A stretch of 64,000 nt of DNA from Lachnoclostridium sp. An14 (GCF_002160755.1 NZ_NFLE01000006.1:78927-142926); one strand, 5' to 3'; shown: positions 1 through 9,490, counted from the stretch's first letter. Notes: generated by a model not told the origin, from the sequence alone. Translations and numbers: made by a program.

Positions 1-896
1 AATTTCCTCACTGCCGTTTCTCCCACCGCCCCACTTCGCGGCCCTATAAAGAGAATAGAACGGGCCGCAGCGGCATTTGCGAATTCTCCAGCCTCCTTTA
101 AACTCATTTCCAAGGACAGTCCGTATAGAAAGCTTACATTAAACGTATCTCCCGCCCCCGTCGTATCCACCGGAGTCACCCGATATGCCGGTATTCGATA
201 ATTTTCCAAGCCTTTATAGATAGAACAGCCCTGATCTCCTTCCGTGAGTACAACGATGCAATCCGTATTTAACTCCTGTCGGTACGCAGGCCCTACTTTA
301 TTTTTCAGTTGCCTGTTCCCTTCCGAATTAACAAACAGGACATCTGCCTTTTTTATCAGCTCCCACTCCTGTTCCAGAGCGGGGATGTCCAGATACTCCA
401 CATCCAGTACCAGCCTGACACCGCATGACCGCAGCATATCCACCAGACCTATGGGATCGAGAAAACATCTCATTTCTCCCAGAGTCGTATATACATAATC
501 TGCCTCTTTTAAGTACCTCTCCTGTTCCGGATCCGGAACGAGATTTTTCTTTTTCGTGGGAATCACATAGATAATACGTTCTCCATCCTTCAAAAAAATC
601 AGACATTTTACATCAGGAAGGGATGGATCATACCGGACCATATTCACATTCACGCCGGATTTTTCAAAATCCGCCAGAACTTGTCTGGCTTTTTCATTTC
701 CGTTTACGGTATCCATCAAATACGTATTCATGCCATAAGAGGCTGCCACCGCCGCTGCGTTCCCGATCATTCCTCCCACTTTTTCTCCCAAAAAATCGCA
801 GCAGACCTTTTCTCCCAACTCCGGCACAAAATCCATTTCATAATATTCATCCATGCAGCCAGAGCCTATCATGACCATTGTTACCGTATTTTTCAT
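1..896 (-). CDS. PfkB-family carbohydrate kinase, C-terminus cut by window edge
   Basis: The frame reads without a stop from an ATG at 896 to the window edge, giving 298 residues, so about 10-20 are missing against the usual PfkB length. The N-terminal GSGCMDEYYEMDF strand, the Gly-Gly turn near residues 41-42 and the anion-hole signature DTTGAGDTF at about 244-252 (catalytic Asp about 250) identify a ribokinase/fructokinase-fold enzyme that phosphorylates a sugar or nucleoside with ATP. It is the last visible gene of the minus-strand cassette, starting 2 bases after the stop of an ADP-ribosylglycohydrolase, with GGAG about 8 bases upstream. The context suggests it phosphorylates the pentose released by the glycohydrolases. 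The substrate is inference. Confidence 0.9.
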   Translation of the reverse strand, partial: MKNTVTMVMIGSGCMDEYYEMDFVPELGEKVCCDFLGEKVGGMIGNAAAVAASYGMNTYLMDTVNGNEKARQVLADFEKSGVNVNMVRYDPSLPDVKCLIFLKDGERIIYVIPTKKKNLVPDPEQERYLKEADYVYTTLGEMRCFLDPIGLVDMLRSCGVRLVLDVEYLDIPALEQEWELIKKADVLFVNSEGNRQLKNKVGPAYRQELNTDCIVVLTEGDQGCSIYKGLENYRIPAYRVTPVDTTGAGDTFNVSFLYGLSLEMSLKEAGEFANAAAARSILFIGPRSGAVGETAVRK

Positions 897-898
897 AT

Positions 899-1900
899 TC
901 AAAACTCCAAAATACTCTTTGCCAAGCCCTTCAGATCAAACTGGTTCTCTTTTTCTATCATTTCCAGATATCGTTCCGGCATGGAGTCAATTCCGTTTAA
1001 TGCCCCCAGGATTCCTCCCACCATCGTGGCAACGGTATCCGTATCATTTCCTATATTCACTGCCGCGCAGATGCCGTCCACCGTATGGCCTCCAGCCGCT
1101 ACACAGAGCCCAATAGCCGCTGGGACTGCCTCAACCGCCATCAGTCCGCTACCGATATAATCTGCGATCTCATCTATCGCTGTACTCAAATCCTTTGCTT
1201 CTACGGCAATAGATACCGCCCACCGGATCCTCGTCTCAACAGAGGCCCCAGCTAAAGTTGCTCCTGTTTTCCTGCCGATCTCATCTCCCTTTTTCGCACC
1301 GTAAAGAGACGCTCTCACCACATCAAATAGGTTGTCATTCTTTCCTATGGCCGCTGCTGTCGCTGCCGCAATGGCTGCTGCTCCAGATAAGGCTATATTA
1401 TTATTATGAGTGATGCGACAGACCGTGACCGCCTGATCAATGGCAGCATCCACATCTCCTCTGGATAATAGGGCGATGGGAGCGGCCTTCATCGCAGCTC
1501 CATTTGTCGCCTTATTATTGTCATTAACAGGGACAAATTCATCGCTGCCAGCTTTTTTTCCCTGCAATTCCAGCACTCTGGCTCTGGTCGTCGGCCCGGC
1601 GAACCGGTCAAAGTATTCCGGAACCGCGGCCCACTTTAACAATGCAGCCACCGCCGTCTCCTCATCTATTCTTTTTCTGTTTACAATCTCCTGAAGCGTA
1701 ACATACGCGACACTGAAATCATCCGTCACTTGTCCAGCCCGGCTGCCTCTCGCGAAAGTATCCGCAGGAGGGGCTAAAAAGTCCGTTACGTATCCACCAA
1801 ACAATTCCGCGATCTGCTTTCTCGTTCTTGTCTCAGTAGCAGCTCCCATAGCATCCCCGGCAGCAGCTCCTGCCAAACACCCCAATATCTTTTTATACAT
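899..1900 (-). CDS. ADP-ribosylglycohydrolase family protein (paralogue 1)
   Basis: 333 residues, the normal length for the DraG/ARH fold, whose members hydrolyse N- or O-glycosidic bonds of ADP-ribose with a di-metal centre. Family metal-site motifs are present: GDAMG at 15-19, TDDFS at 59-63 and GNDTDT at about 284-289. There is no signal peptide, so it should be cytoplasmic. The ATG overlaps the stop of the upstream paralogue by 8 bases and has a GGGAGGG site, which indicates translational coupling. It is clearly similar to the next two genes, so the set arose by tandem duplication. The true substrate (ADP-ribosylated protein, free ADP-ribosyl compound or another ribosyl conjugate) cannot be read from sequence. 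Confidence 0.9.
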   Translation of the reverse strand: MYKKILGCLAGAAAGDAMGAATETRTRKQIAELFGGYVTDFLAPPADTFARGSRAGQVTDDFSVAYVTLQEIVNRKRIDEETAVAALLKWAAVPEYFDRFAGPTTRARVLELQGKKAGSDEFVPVNDNNKATNGAAMKAAPIALLSRGDVDAAIDQAVTVCRITHNNNIALSGAAAIAAATAAAIGKNDNLFDVVRASLYGAKKGDEIGRKTGATLAGASVETRIRWAVSIAVEAKDLSTAIDEIADYIGSGLMAVEAVPAAIGLCVAAGGHTVDGICAAVNIGNDTDTVATMVGGILGALNGIDSMPERYLEMIEKENQFDLKGLAKSILEF

Positions 1901-2921
1901 TTTTTCCCTCCCGTTCCGCTAGCTCCCAAATTTGGCCTGCCAGCTTTTTTAAATCAATCGGATTGTGCTCATGAATTATGGTCAGATACTCCTCCGGAAA
2001 CGCCTTCGCGCCTTCCCATGCTCCTAAAATTCCTCCAACCATTGTCGCCACAGTATCTGTATCATCTCCAATATTGACAGCTCCAAAAATCCCTTCCAGG
2101 GCAGAGCCTCCAGAAGCGGCAATAATTCCAAATACCGCCGGCACCGCTTCTGCCGCCATAAGACCACTTCCTATGTAATCTTCTATCCCGCAGATAGCCT
2201 CCTTCATTCCGCGACTTGTCATGCCAATCTCCACGGCTTTCTGGATTCTCTTGGCTATCGACGGTCCGCATATTTCTTTTCCATCTCTGCGTCCGGCCTC
2301 ATCTCCCTTTACCGCGCCGTATACACCCGCTTTTATAATATCTTCCAGCTTGCTCTCCTTTTTCAGAGCCGCTGCGGTAGCGGCCGCAACGGCGCAGGCC
2401 CCGGACAGCGCAACATTATTATTGTGAGTGACACGGCACATAATCAGCGTATCCTCTATTGCCTGATCCACATTCCCGCCGGAAAAGAGAGCCAGAGGCG
2501 ACGCCTTCATTGCAGCCCCGTTCGTCCCCTTCCCATTATCCACAGCGGGGGTAAATGTGGTCTCCTTTTTCTGCTGTCCCATCATAGTGTGAATAGCCGC
2601 TTTAGTCGTAGGCCCGGCAAATCTGGAAAATTGGGGAACATCGTACCACTTTAACAGTGCCTTTTTGGCCACATCCTCCGTAGCCACTCCTCCATTTTTC
2701 ACGATCTCGCAGCAATTTAAGTAAGCAATACTGAAATCATCCGTAATCTGTCCTTTTTCACAGCCATGGGCAAATGTATCTTCCGGCGGTGTAAAAAATT
2801 TTTTTACATACCCTCCAAAATATTCCTCAATCTGCTCCCTGTTTCGTGTTTCCGTAGCCGCTCCCATAGCGTCGCCTGCAGCCGCACCTAAAAGACATCC
2901 TAAAATTTTGTCATAGTTCAT
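1893..2921 (-). CDS. ADP-ribosylglycohydrolase family protein (paralogue 2)
   Basis: 342 residues with the same motif layout as its neighbours: GDAMG at about 16-20, TDDFS near 60 and GDDTDT at about 285-290. It is closest by eye to the downstream copy (shared GAAAGDAMGAATETR block) and differs more from the upstream copy. It starts 16 bases after paralogue 3 with a GGTGAG-type site and overlaps paralogue 1 by 8 bases, so the three lie in one transcript. All expected metal ligands are present, so it looks active. The role is a hydrolase of a ribosyl linkage in the same pathway as the PfkB kinase; the substrate is not known. Confidence 0.9.
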   Translation of the reverse strand: MNYDKILGCLLGAAAGDAMGAATETRNREQIEEYFGGYVKKFFTPPEDTFAHGCEKGQITDDFSIAYLNCCEIVKNGGVATEDVAKKALLKWYDVPQFSRFAGPTTKAAIHTMMGQQKKETTFTPAVDNGKGTNGAAMKASPLALFSGGNVDQAIEDTLIMCRVTHNNNVALSGACAVAAATAAALKKESKLEDIIKAGVYGAVKGDEAGRRDGKEICGPSIAKRIQKAVEIGMTSRGMKEAICGIEDYIGSGLMAAEAVPAVFGIIAASGGSALEGIFGAVNIGDDTDTVATMVGGILGAWEGAKAFPEEYLTIIHEHNPIDLKKLAGQIWELAEREGKNV

Positions 2922-2937
2922 GTACTCACCTTCTCAT

Positions 2938-3963
2938 CTACCTTACCGTTACCGTTACATTTTCCATTTGTTCCGCTAAATCCTCTAAGTCATACCCATT
3001 CGCCTCGTTCAGGCGTTTTAACACCCGTTCTGGAAAAACGTCTTTCCCCCGGTATGCTCCCAGTACCGCCCCAACAATCGTCGCCATAGTATCCGTATCA
3101 TTCCCAATATTTGCTGCCGCCTCAATTGCCTGCAGCGCATCTCCTTCCGCGGCTGCCATCAGGCCAAATGATACCGGTACAGAATCAGCTGCCATTCCAC
3201 TGCAATCAAAATATTTCCTCAATATATCCATTGCGTCGCTGACATTTTCCGATGAAATTCCCATTGCTATTGCTATTTTAAGCCGTTTTTTCATCGACGG
3301 TCCAGCAACCACAGCTCCCCGTTCCCCTATCTTCTCCCCCTTTTCCGCTCCATCCAGTGCATCCTGAAGAATCTGGTACAGATCATTCCCCTTTAATGCA
3401 CTGCAGACGGCATTGGCTACCGCGCAGGCCGCTGACATTGCAATGGGATTTCCATGGGTGGGAAAACATATGATTTCTGCAATTTTTAAAGTTTTTCCTG
3501 TATTTCCTTTTCCCATGCAGGCCACAGGTCCTATTTTCATTGCCCCTCCGTTAGAGGCTCTGCGGTTATCGTTAACCGGTTCAAATCCCTTCTGTTCTGT
3601 TGCATCAATCCCTCTCAAACGATTAATAAATTTCTTTGATGTAGGCCCTGCGAACTGCTCTAAAAACCTTTCGTTTTTCGCCCATTCCAGCAATGCCTGC
3701 TTTGCCACCTCCTCATTTACACGGCCTTCAGCCTTTAATATTTCCTGTATAGTGACATATGCCATACTGAAATCATCCGTTACCTGTCCCGCCGCATTCC
3801 CTCTTGCAAAAACATCCTCTGGAGGCGCCAGGAATTCCTGCACATATCCCCATTTCTCAAAAATCTGTTCCCTTGTCCGATTTTCCGTCGGCGCTCCCAA
3901 AGCATCCCCATAGGCAGCTCCGATCAGACAGCCGGCAATACGGTCTTTCAACGAAATTTCCAT
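2938..3963 (-). CDS. ADP-ribosylglycohydrolase family protein (paralogue 3, first gene of operon)
   Basis: 341 residues with GDALG at about 19-23, TDDFS near 62 and GNDTDT at about 287-292, all intact. It is the most divergent of the three (GAAYGDALGAPTENR against GAAAGDAMGAATETR), which suggests different substrate preference rather than simple dosage. It is the promoter-proximal gene of the cassette, transcribed away from a DeoR regulator 83 bases upstream. In E. coli the yegU (this family) and yegV (PfkB) genes are also neighbours, which supports a shared catabolic role, but neither pathway is established here. Confidence 0.9.
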   Translation of the reverse strand: MEISLKDRIAGCLIGAAYGDALGAPTENRTREQIFEKWGYVQEFLAPPEDVFARGNAAGQVTDDFSMAYVTIQEILKAEGRVNEEVAKQALLEWAKNERFLEQFAGPTSKKFINRLRGIDATEQKGFEPVNDNRRASNGGAMKIGPVACMGKGNTGKTLKIAEIICFPTHGNPIAMSAACAVANAVCSALKGNDLYQILQDALDGAEKGEKIGERGAVVAGPSMKKRLKIAIAMGISSENVSDAMDILRKYFDCSGMAADSVPVSFGLMAAAEGDALQAIEAAANIGNDTDTMATIVGAVLGAYRGKDVFPERVLKRLNEANGYDLEDLAEQMENVTVTVR

Positions 3964-4046
3964 TTTTCTTTTTCTTCCCCTGTTTTCTTTCCATCCGTTT
4001 TCTGCTACAATCTAAACCAAACCAAAATTCGTAGAACAACGGCAGA
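3964..4046. promoter_or_regulatory. Divergent control region, DeoR gene / glycohydrolase operon
   Basis: The 83 bases between the divergent genes carry a direct repeat AAACCAAACCAAAA at 4014-4027 and a TACAAT -10-like hexamer at 4005-4010 for the plus-strand regulator. DeoR-type proteins often bind short repeated sequences between themselves and their target operon, so the repeat is a candidate operator. The -35 assignments on both strands are weak. Confidence 0.4.
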
Positions 4047-4829
4047 ATGGAGATTATAATGAATAAAAATAGTCGTTTAAAGCAAATAGAACTGGCTCTC
4101 AATCTGTACGGCTCTGTAGACGTCTGTTCCCTAAGCACGGATTTAGGGACTTCTGAAATGACCATTCGCAGAGACCTTGCGACTCTTGCCGATCAGGGGA
4201 AAGCAATCCGCATCCATGGCGGCGCCATCCTTCCCACAGAGCACTACATAAACGGGATCAACATGGATTCCCGGTCCACGCTCCACATAAACGAGAAGAA
4301 AGCCATTGCTCAGGAGGCTGTGAAATATATACGCTCCGGCGACAATATTTTCATTGATGACAGCTCTACAGTCTCAGTCATTGCTGATTTTATCCCTCAT
4401 AATCAGCAGCTGATTATCACTACAACTTCCATGAAAACCACTCTGCGCTTTAATGAGTTTCCGAATATTGATGTGATATGTCTTGGCGGAAAGGTAAGTA
4501 AATCCACACAGTCAGCTACTGGTCCTATTACCACCGACCTGATCAGCACCATGCACTTTAAAACTGCCTTTTTAGGAATCCCGTGTATCTCTGAAAACGG
4601 TATTCTATCGACCAGCTCTTTTGACGAATACAGCATCAAAAAAGCAGTGATTGCCCATTCTTCACAAGTCATCCTGCTGGCAGACAGTTCAAAAATCCGC
4701 ACGCCTCAATATTTGAGTCTGGCTGATTCCAAAGACTTATCCCGGATTATCACAGACTGCAATGCGCCAAAATCTTTTGTGGAACACTGTCATAACCATA
4801 ATATCCCTCTGTCTGTTGTTCCTTTTTAG
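4047..4829 (+). CDS. DeoR/GlpR-family transcriptional regulator
   Basis: 260 residues, the standard family length. The N-terminal winged helix-turn-helix (about residues 6-58) contains the diagnostic SEMTIRRDLATL recognition helix followed by RIHGGA. The C-terminal DeoRC sugar-phosphate sensor domain fills residues 75-250, with GGKVSKSTQSATGP. Members of this family usually repress sugar or nucleoside catabolic operons and are released by a phosphorylated sugar. The ATG at 4047 follows GGAG by 6 bases. It is divergent from the glycohydrolase/PfkB operon, so it most likely controls it in response to the kinase product or a related pentose phosphate; that link is inference. Confidence 0.88.
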   Translation: MEIIMNKNSRLKQIELALNLYGSVDVCSLSTDLGTSEMTIRRDLATLADQGKAIRIHGGAILPTEHYINGINMDSRSTLHINEKKAIAQEAVKYIRSGDNIFIDDSSTVSVIADFIPHNQQLIITTTSMKTTLRFNEFPNIDVICLGGKVSKSTQSATGPITTDLISTMHFKTAFLGIPCISENGILSTSSFDEYSIKKAVIAHSSQVILLADSSKIRTPQYLSLADSKDLSRIITDCNAPKSFVEHCHNHNIPLSVVPF

Positions 4830-5225
4830 TTTGTTTATGTTTTGATTATAACATTTTTATTTTTAAATTCAATGCAAATTTTGTATATTATAGCCAATAA
4901 TTCTGTAAATTTAGCAGTATAATTATATAATTTGTATAATTCTTGTGTGATTTTTTATTTATTTTATAATACATTTTCATTTTTAAAGGACGTCAATGTT
5001 TATTCAAACATTTTCGATCATATTTTTCTACAAACAGAAATGTACATTTGCGCAGAAACACCGCTGCGCCAACAGTCATCTTCTTTCTCGCGCAGTGTTT
5101 CTCTAACAGAGGCTTTCCTGCCACAGAAAGCATTGTTCCTATAACAGCAAAGAAAACAGGCATTTCATCCCTTAAACGGCAGTCCTCTCTGTGGTATACA
5201 CTCCCGTAGTCCTGATATTTCATAA

Positions 5226-5252
5226 CAAAAAACGCCGGTTCCACTCCGGCGC
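5226..5252 (-). terminator. Rho-independent terminator
   Basis: On the minus strand a CGCCGG/CCGGCG stem (arms 5246-5251 and 5233-5238) with a 7-base loop is followed directly by six T. It is the second of two candidate stops downstream of the M20 peptidase gene. Confidence 0.7.
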
Positions 5253-5306
5253 CTCAAAAAAATCAAACAAGCTCTGCTGTATCTTTTCCTGGATCAAATA
5301 AACAAA

Positions 5307-5379
5307 AAACAGGCCCACCCCAGCACCCCCTCCAGGAGCATTTCTCCGCTCCCGCCGCGATGCCAGGCCAGGCCTGTTT
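5307..5379 (-). terminator. Long stem-loop terminator after the M20 gene
   Basis: Arms AAACAGGCC (5307-5315) and GGCCTGTTT (5371-5379) pair exactly across a 55-base GC-rich insert. On the minus strand the distal arm runs into a T-rich stretch. It lies 90 bases downstream of the peptidase stop and is the likely primary terminator. Confidence 0.55.
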
Positions 5380-5471
5380 CCCATTTACATCAAATTCACA
5401 TCACATTTATCACATTTCTATCCGCACAAATCGCGCAAATCACGCAAACCGCACATATCTCCCAACGCCGC

Positions 5472-6923
5472 CTACTGTCCCGGAATCACCGGCACTGCAT
5501 CCTTGGGAACGGGGCAGTAATAGCCGCCCTTGGTCTTTTTCTCAAACTCTGCCTTCGCTGCCTTAAGCACCTCCGGTTTCTCGTACAGGTCCATGGCAGC
5601 AGCAGCCAGCACCTTTCCGGCGGTGATCACGCTCTTGTGGCCGATGGAGGTATGGCCGCAGGATACGTTCTGCCAGCTGTGTCCCGGAGATTGGGACACG
5701 AAGGAGGAAACATTGATCTGGGCGGTGGGGGTGAGCCAGCTCACGTCGCCCACGTCCGTAGATCCGGCCCGCTGCCGGTCGCTGTAGTGATAGGGGATCA
5801 GGAAATCGTTCATGGCTCTCGTGCCGTGCTCCGATTTCTCATCCACAAACTGGGCGATGGCCTCGTCCTCGTCACAGGCCGAACCCGGCAGGCTGTCGGA
5901 CTTCACCTCGATGGACGCCATCAGCTTTTTCGCGTAATCCATCTCCTCATCGGTGTATGTGGGGACGCCCACCTCGTTAAAGTTGTCCCACAAAAGCTGC
6001 TCTAAGGCCCGGTTGGGAACGGTGTTGGAACAGCCGTCGATAAACTGCTGGCGCACCTCCGTCTCCGTCATCATAGCCGCGGCCTGGGCGATTTTGTCCA
6101 CCCGGGCCTGGAGAGCCAGGGCGTCCTTCGCCAGCTTGGAGCGCACCATGTAGAGCACTCTGGCATGGGGCTGCACCACGTTGGGGGAATTTCCGCCGGC
6201 GTCGGTGATGGCGTAGTGAATCCTGGCGGAATCCGGCATATGCTCTCTCAAAAACTGCACGCCCATGTTCATAATCTCCACCGCGTCCAGGGCGGACCGG
6301 CCAAATTCCGGAGCGCCGGAAGCGTGGGAGGCGATTCCCTTGAAAATGTACTCCGTCTGAATGCAGGTGTTGCAGGTTCCGCTGGTCACCTGGTTCACAT
6401 CAGACGGATGCCAGGTGAGGGCGGCATCCAGCTCTTTCCAAACGCCGTCTCTGGCCATAAACGCCTTGGAGGCGCCGCCTTCCTCGCCGGGGCAGCCGTA
6501 AAAAATCACGGTGCCGTGGCCTTCTCCCTGTTTCTCCAGGTACTTCTTTACGGCAAACGCGGCCGCCATGGAACCGGCGCCCAGCATATTGTGGCCGCAG
6601 CCGTGGCCGCAGCCGTCCTTTACCAGCTCCTCCCGCTCTGTAGCCCCCGCCTTCTGGGAAAGGCCGGACAGGGCGTCATACTCTGCCAGAATGCCGATCA
6701 CCGGCTTTCCGGAGCCGTAAGAGGCCTTAAAAGCCGTCTCAATGCCCGCCACCGGCGTTTCCACCTGGAACCCTTCTTCCTTTAACACCTGGCAATACAG
6801 TTTCGCGGACTGAAACTCCATGAGGGACAGCTCCGCGTACTCCCATACCTTGTCGGATACGTTTGTAATTACGTCCTTCTTCTCGTCAATGTAATCCAGA
6901 CATTCCTTTTTTATCGTTTCCAT
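5472..6923 (-). CDS. M20-family amidohydrolase, AbgB-like
   Basis: 483 residues, close to E. coli AbgB (p-aminobenzoyl-glutamate hydrolase subunit B). The M20 metal site is visible: CGHGCGHNMLG at about 105-115, EYDAL at 81-85, GCPGEEGG at 143-150 and WHPSD at 171-175. Such enzymes release an amino acid from an acyl, aminobenzoyl or peptide conjugate in the cytoplasm. It has an AGGAG site before ATG 6923 and lies 18 bases after a polar amino-acid ABC transporter ATPase, so uptake and hydrolysis are probably coupled. The exact substrate is open: carboxypeptidase-like N-acyl-amino-acid or dipeptide cleavage are equally possible. Confidence 0.85.
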   Translation of the reverse strand: METIKKECLDYIDEKKDVITNVSDKVWEYAELSLMEFQSAKLYCQVLKEEGFQVETPVAGIETAFKASYGSGKPVIGILAEYDALSGLSQKAGATEREELVKDGCGHGCGHNMLGAGSMAAAFAVKKYLEKQGEGHGTVIFYGCPGEEGGASKAFMARDGVWKELDAALTWHPSDVNQVTSGTCNTCIQTEYIFKGIASHASGAPEFGRSALDAVEIMNMGVQFLREHMPDSARIHYAITDAGGNSPNVVQPHARVLYMVRSKLAKDALALQARVDKIAQAAAMMTETEVRQQFIDGCSNTVPNRALEQLLWDNFNEVGVPTYTDEEMDYAKKLMASIEVKSDSLPGSACDEDEAIAQFVDEKSEHGTRAMNDFLIPYHYSDRQRAGSTDVGDVSWLTPTAQINVSSFVSQSPGHSWQNVSCGHTSIGHKSVITAGKVLAAAAMDLYEKPEVLKAAKAEFEKKTKGGYYCPVPKDAVPVIPGQ

Positions 6924-6941
6924 ACCTCTCCTCCCGGCGCC

Positions 6942-7682
6942 CTAGTAGAGCACCTTACCAAGAAATTCCTTCGTTCTCGGATTCTGGGGATTGCCGAAAA
7001 TTTCCTCCGGCGTGCCCTTTTCCGCGATGATTCCGCCGTCCATAAAGAATACCCGGTCGGAAACCTCTCTGGCAAAGCCCATCTCATGGGTCACGATCAC
7101 CGTGGTCATACCGGTCTTTACCAACTCCTTAATAACGGCCAGCACCTCGCCTACCATCTCCGGATCCAGGGCGGAAGTAGGCTCGTCAAAAAGCATCACG
7201 TCCGGCTCCATCGCCAGAGCGCGGACAATGGCCAGACGCTGTTTCTGACCGCCGGAAAGGCGCTTGGGGTACTCGTCGATCTTGTCTAACAGGCCCACGC
7301 GGTTTAACAGGTCTTTCGCCATCTCGTCCGCGTCCTTCTGGGACTTTTTGCCCAAAAGCACAGGAGCCATGGTGATGTTCTTTCCCACAGTCATGTTAGG
7401 GAATACGTTAAAATGCTGGAACACCATTCCCATCTTCTGGCGGTGCACATTGATGTCCACCTTCTTGTCGGTGATGTCCACCCCTTCAAAATAAATCTTT
7501 CCCTCGTCCGGGATCTCCAACAGGTTTAAACACCGCAGAAACGTACTCTTTCCGCCGCCGGACGGGCCAATCACGGACACCACCTCTCCCTGGGTGATGT
7601 GCTCCGTCACGCCCTTTAACACGTGAAGGTCTCCAAACCGTTTATGTAAATTTTCTACTTTCAGCAGTTCCATATCAGTCAC
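6942..7682 (-). CDS. Polar amino-acid ABC transporter, ATP-binding subunit (GlnQ-like)
   Basis: 246 residues with a complete nucleotide-binding domain: Walker [10 protein letters not shown] at 39-47, signature LSGGQKQR near 143, Walker [13 protein letters not shown] near 165 and the switch histidine in VTHEMGF. The GTG at 7682 is chosen because GGAGG lies 10 bases upstream; the next ATG (7673) would be 19 bases away. The start overlaps the permease stop by 8 bases, giving tight coupling. It powers import by the membrane permease and lipoprotein encoded just upstream in the same transcript. Confidence 0.92.
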   Translation of the reverse strand: MTDMELLKVENLHKRFGDLHVLKGVTEHITQGEVVSVIGPSGGGKSTFLRCLNLLEIPDEGKIYFEGVDITDKKVDINVHRQKMGMVFQHFNVFPNMTVGKNITMAPVLLGKKSQKDADEMAKDLLNRVGLLDKIDEYPKRLSGGQKQRLAIVRALAMEPDVMLFDEPTSALDPEMVGEVLAVIKELVKTGMTTVIVTHEMGFAREVSDRVFFMDGGIIAEKGTPEEIFGNPQNPRTKEFLGKVLY

Positions 7683-8355
7683 CTGCGCTCATCCTCCTTT
7701 CCATGGCCAGCACGCACTTGGACAGGCCAAAGGTCACCACAAAGTAAATCACGCCCACAATGATCAGCGGCTCAATCGTCAGATAGAGGGCGCCGGAGAT
7801 GGTCTTATACTGGGTCATCAGCTCTCCCACAAAGAAGGTGGATGCCAGGGAAGTCTCCTTGATCATGGTTACAAACTCGTTGCACAGGGCCGGAAGAATG
7901 TTTTTCACGGCCTGGGGCAGCACCACGTGGATCATGGCCTGACGGCTGTTTAAGCCCAGGCTGCGGGCCGCCTCCGTCTGTCCCTTATCCACCGCCTGGA
8001 TGCCGGCGCGGATGATCTCAGAAACGTAGGCCGCGGAGTTTAAGCACAGGGCGATGGTAATACACGTAAATTTGCTGGGCTCCCAGAAATACAGAAGGTC
8101 TGGCAGCAGGAAGTAGAAAAAGTACAGCTGCAGCAGCAGAGGCGTGCCGCGGACGATTTCCACAAAAATGCCCACAATCGCCGACAGGGGGCGTACATTT
8201 CCCACCTTCCACTTGCTCATTCTCATCAGAGACATGAAAAAGCCGATCACGCAGCCGGCCAGCACGGTAATCAGGCTTAACAGCAGCGTAAATTCAAGAC
8301 CGGTCAGGAACAGGTTCCAATACCCGTTCCAGACCTTCACAATATTATTGATCAC
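7675..8355 (-). CDS. Polar amino-acid ABC transporter permease
   Basis: 226 residues, a typical HisM/GlnP-type subunit with about five membrane helices. The coupling segment to the ATPase is the conserved [20 protein letters not shown] region near residues 135-155. It probably acts as a homodimer because only one permease gene is present. It lies between the binding lipoprotein (31-base gap) and the ATPase (8-base overlap) in a four-gene operon with the M20 amidohydrolase. Confidence 0.9.
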   Translation of the reverse strand: MINNIVKVWNGYWNLFLTGLEFTLLLSLITVLAGCVIGFFMSLMRMSKWKVGNVRPLSAIVGIFVEIVRGTPLLLQLYFFYFLLPDLLYFWEPSKFTCITIALCLNSAAYVSEIIRAGIQAVDKGQTEAARSLGLNSRQAMIHVVLPQAVKNILPALCNEFVTMIKETSLASTFFVGELMTQYKTISGALYLTIEPLIIVGVIYFVVTFGLSKCVLAMERRMSAGD

Positions 8356-8386
8356 GGAAATTTCCTCCTTTTACCGCTCTTACGGA

Positions 8387-9214
8387 CTACTGGGTGGACA
8401 GTCCCAGGGCGTTGGCCTGCTCTACGGCCTCATCCCACCACTGCTTGTAAAGTCCCTGCTCCATCACGTCGTCGATGATCTTGTTGACCTCCGCCAGCAG
8501 CTCATCCTGGCCCTTGGTGACAGCGGCCACGTTTCCGCTGGATTCGTAGTCAAAATAGAAATCTGCCATGGCAAGCTCCGGATAGTTCTGCACGTAGGAC
8601 TCACCTACAGCGTCCGCCACAGCCAGAGCGTCGATCTTTCCGGTGGTCAGCATCATAATTCCGTCGTTGATATTGGTCAGGGTTTCCATCTGGGTGTCAT
8701 CCGGCAGCTGCTCTGTCACCAGGTTCTGCTGTAAGGCGCCGTTCTGGGCTCCCACCTTCTTGCCGGCGAAATCCTCTGCTGTCTGGTACTGGCTGGCATA
8801 CTCCTTCAGAACCAGCAGGCCCTGATCCTTGCCGTCGGAGCTCTCCGCCTTATAGTAATTGGAAAGGCCCATGTTCTCCTCCCTGGCCGGGGTTTTCGCG
8901 AATCCGGAAAGGGCAATGTCCACCTTGCCGGTACTGATCGCTGCCTCTACAGCGGAGAAATCCATGGCCTCAATCTGCAGCTCCACTCCCAGCTGCTCCG
9001 CGATATATTTTCCAAGCTCGATCTCGCTGCCCAGGTATACGGTCTCGCCGGTGCTCACATCCTGGAACTCATAGGGGGCAAAATCCGGGCTGGTCGCCAT
9101 CACCAGCACGCCCTTTTCCTTGATCATCTCCAGCTTGTTTTCTTCCTTTTTGCCGCAGCCAACCGCTGCCGCGAACACCAATCCCATCATTCCTATCACA
9201 AATGCCTTTTTCAT
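8387..9214 (-). CDS. Amino-acid ABC transporter substrate-binding lipoprotein
   Basis: 275 residues from ATG 9214, which follows GGAGGATTTAT. An earlier in-frame ATG at 9250 lacks a site and would bury the signal peptide. The lipoprotein signal [20 protein letters not shown] places the lipidated Cys at 20, so the mature protein is tethered to the outer face of the membrane. The remainder is an SBP_bac_3 (cluster 3) fold: [12 protein letters not shown], then GYxAxDF-like and GKIDA blocks. It is the first gene of the transporter/M20 operon and delivers the substrate later cleaved by the amidohydrolase. Ligand identity cannot be read. Confidence 0.9.
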   Translation of the reverse strand: MKKAFVIGMMGLVFAAAVGCGKKEENKLEMIKEKGVLVMATSPDFAPYEFQDVSTGETVYLGSEIELGKYIAEQLGVELQIEAMDFSAVEAAISTGKVDIALSGFAKTPAREENMGLSNYYKAESSDGKDQGLLVLKEYASQYQTAEDFAGKKVGAQNGALQQNLVTEQLPDDTQMETLTNINDGIMMLTTGKIDALAVADAVGESYVQNYPELAMADFYFDYESSGNVAAVTKGQDELLAEVNKIIDDVMEQGLYKQWWDEAVEQANALGLSTQ

Positions 9215-9262
9215 ATAAATCCTCCTCACAAGCGCAGTCGCGCGTTCCATTTTCTTTTATAC

Positions 9263-9291
9263 ACTATACTGTATAATTATGTGTTTGTAAA
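9263..9291 (-). promoter_or_regulatory. Promoter of the transporter/M20 operon
   Basis: On the minus strand TTTACA (9286-9291), a 17-base spacer and TATAGT (9263-9268) stand 49 bases before the binding-protein start, in an AT-rich region shared with the divergent LysR gene. LysR proteins usually bind in this position. Confidence 0.65.
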
Positions 9292-9490
9292 TAGCTATAG
9301 TATCTAATTATATTTTGTATTTTCAATATTAAATTAGTAAAACTGCTGTATTTTACTGATTTTTTTGTTTTGAGGCTCAATATTTATACGTTTTAAATGT
9401 ATATATTTACATACATTCCGGAAAATCTGCCTTGTATTTGCCCTGATTATCCATTAGAATAGAAAAGATGAGTACAAAGGAGGCGTTTCC

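Larger units (their letters stand above)
4830..5471. other. Long intergenic region, no supported gene
   Basis: This 640-base gap follows the DeoR gene. Its first 200 bases are very AT-rich and no coding frame there has a convincing start. A minus-strand frame at 4993-5244 begins inside a terminator hairpin and has no family resemblance, so it is not called. The right half holds two stem-loops suited to ending the minus-strand peptidase/transporter operon, listed separately. Confidence 0.6.

Noticed and set aside
4993..5244. Minus-strand frame of 83 codons in the AT-rich gap
   Set aside because: It begins inside a terminator hairpin, has no ribosome-binding site and no family resemblance.
6165..6785. 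206-codon plus-strand frame opposite the M20 gene
   Set aside because: Antisense shadow of a protein with complete M20 motifs.
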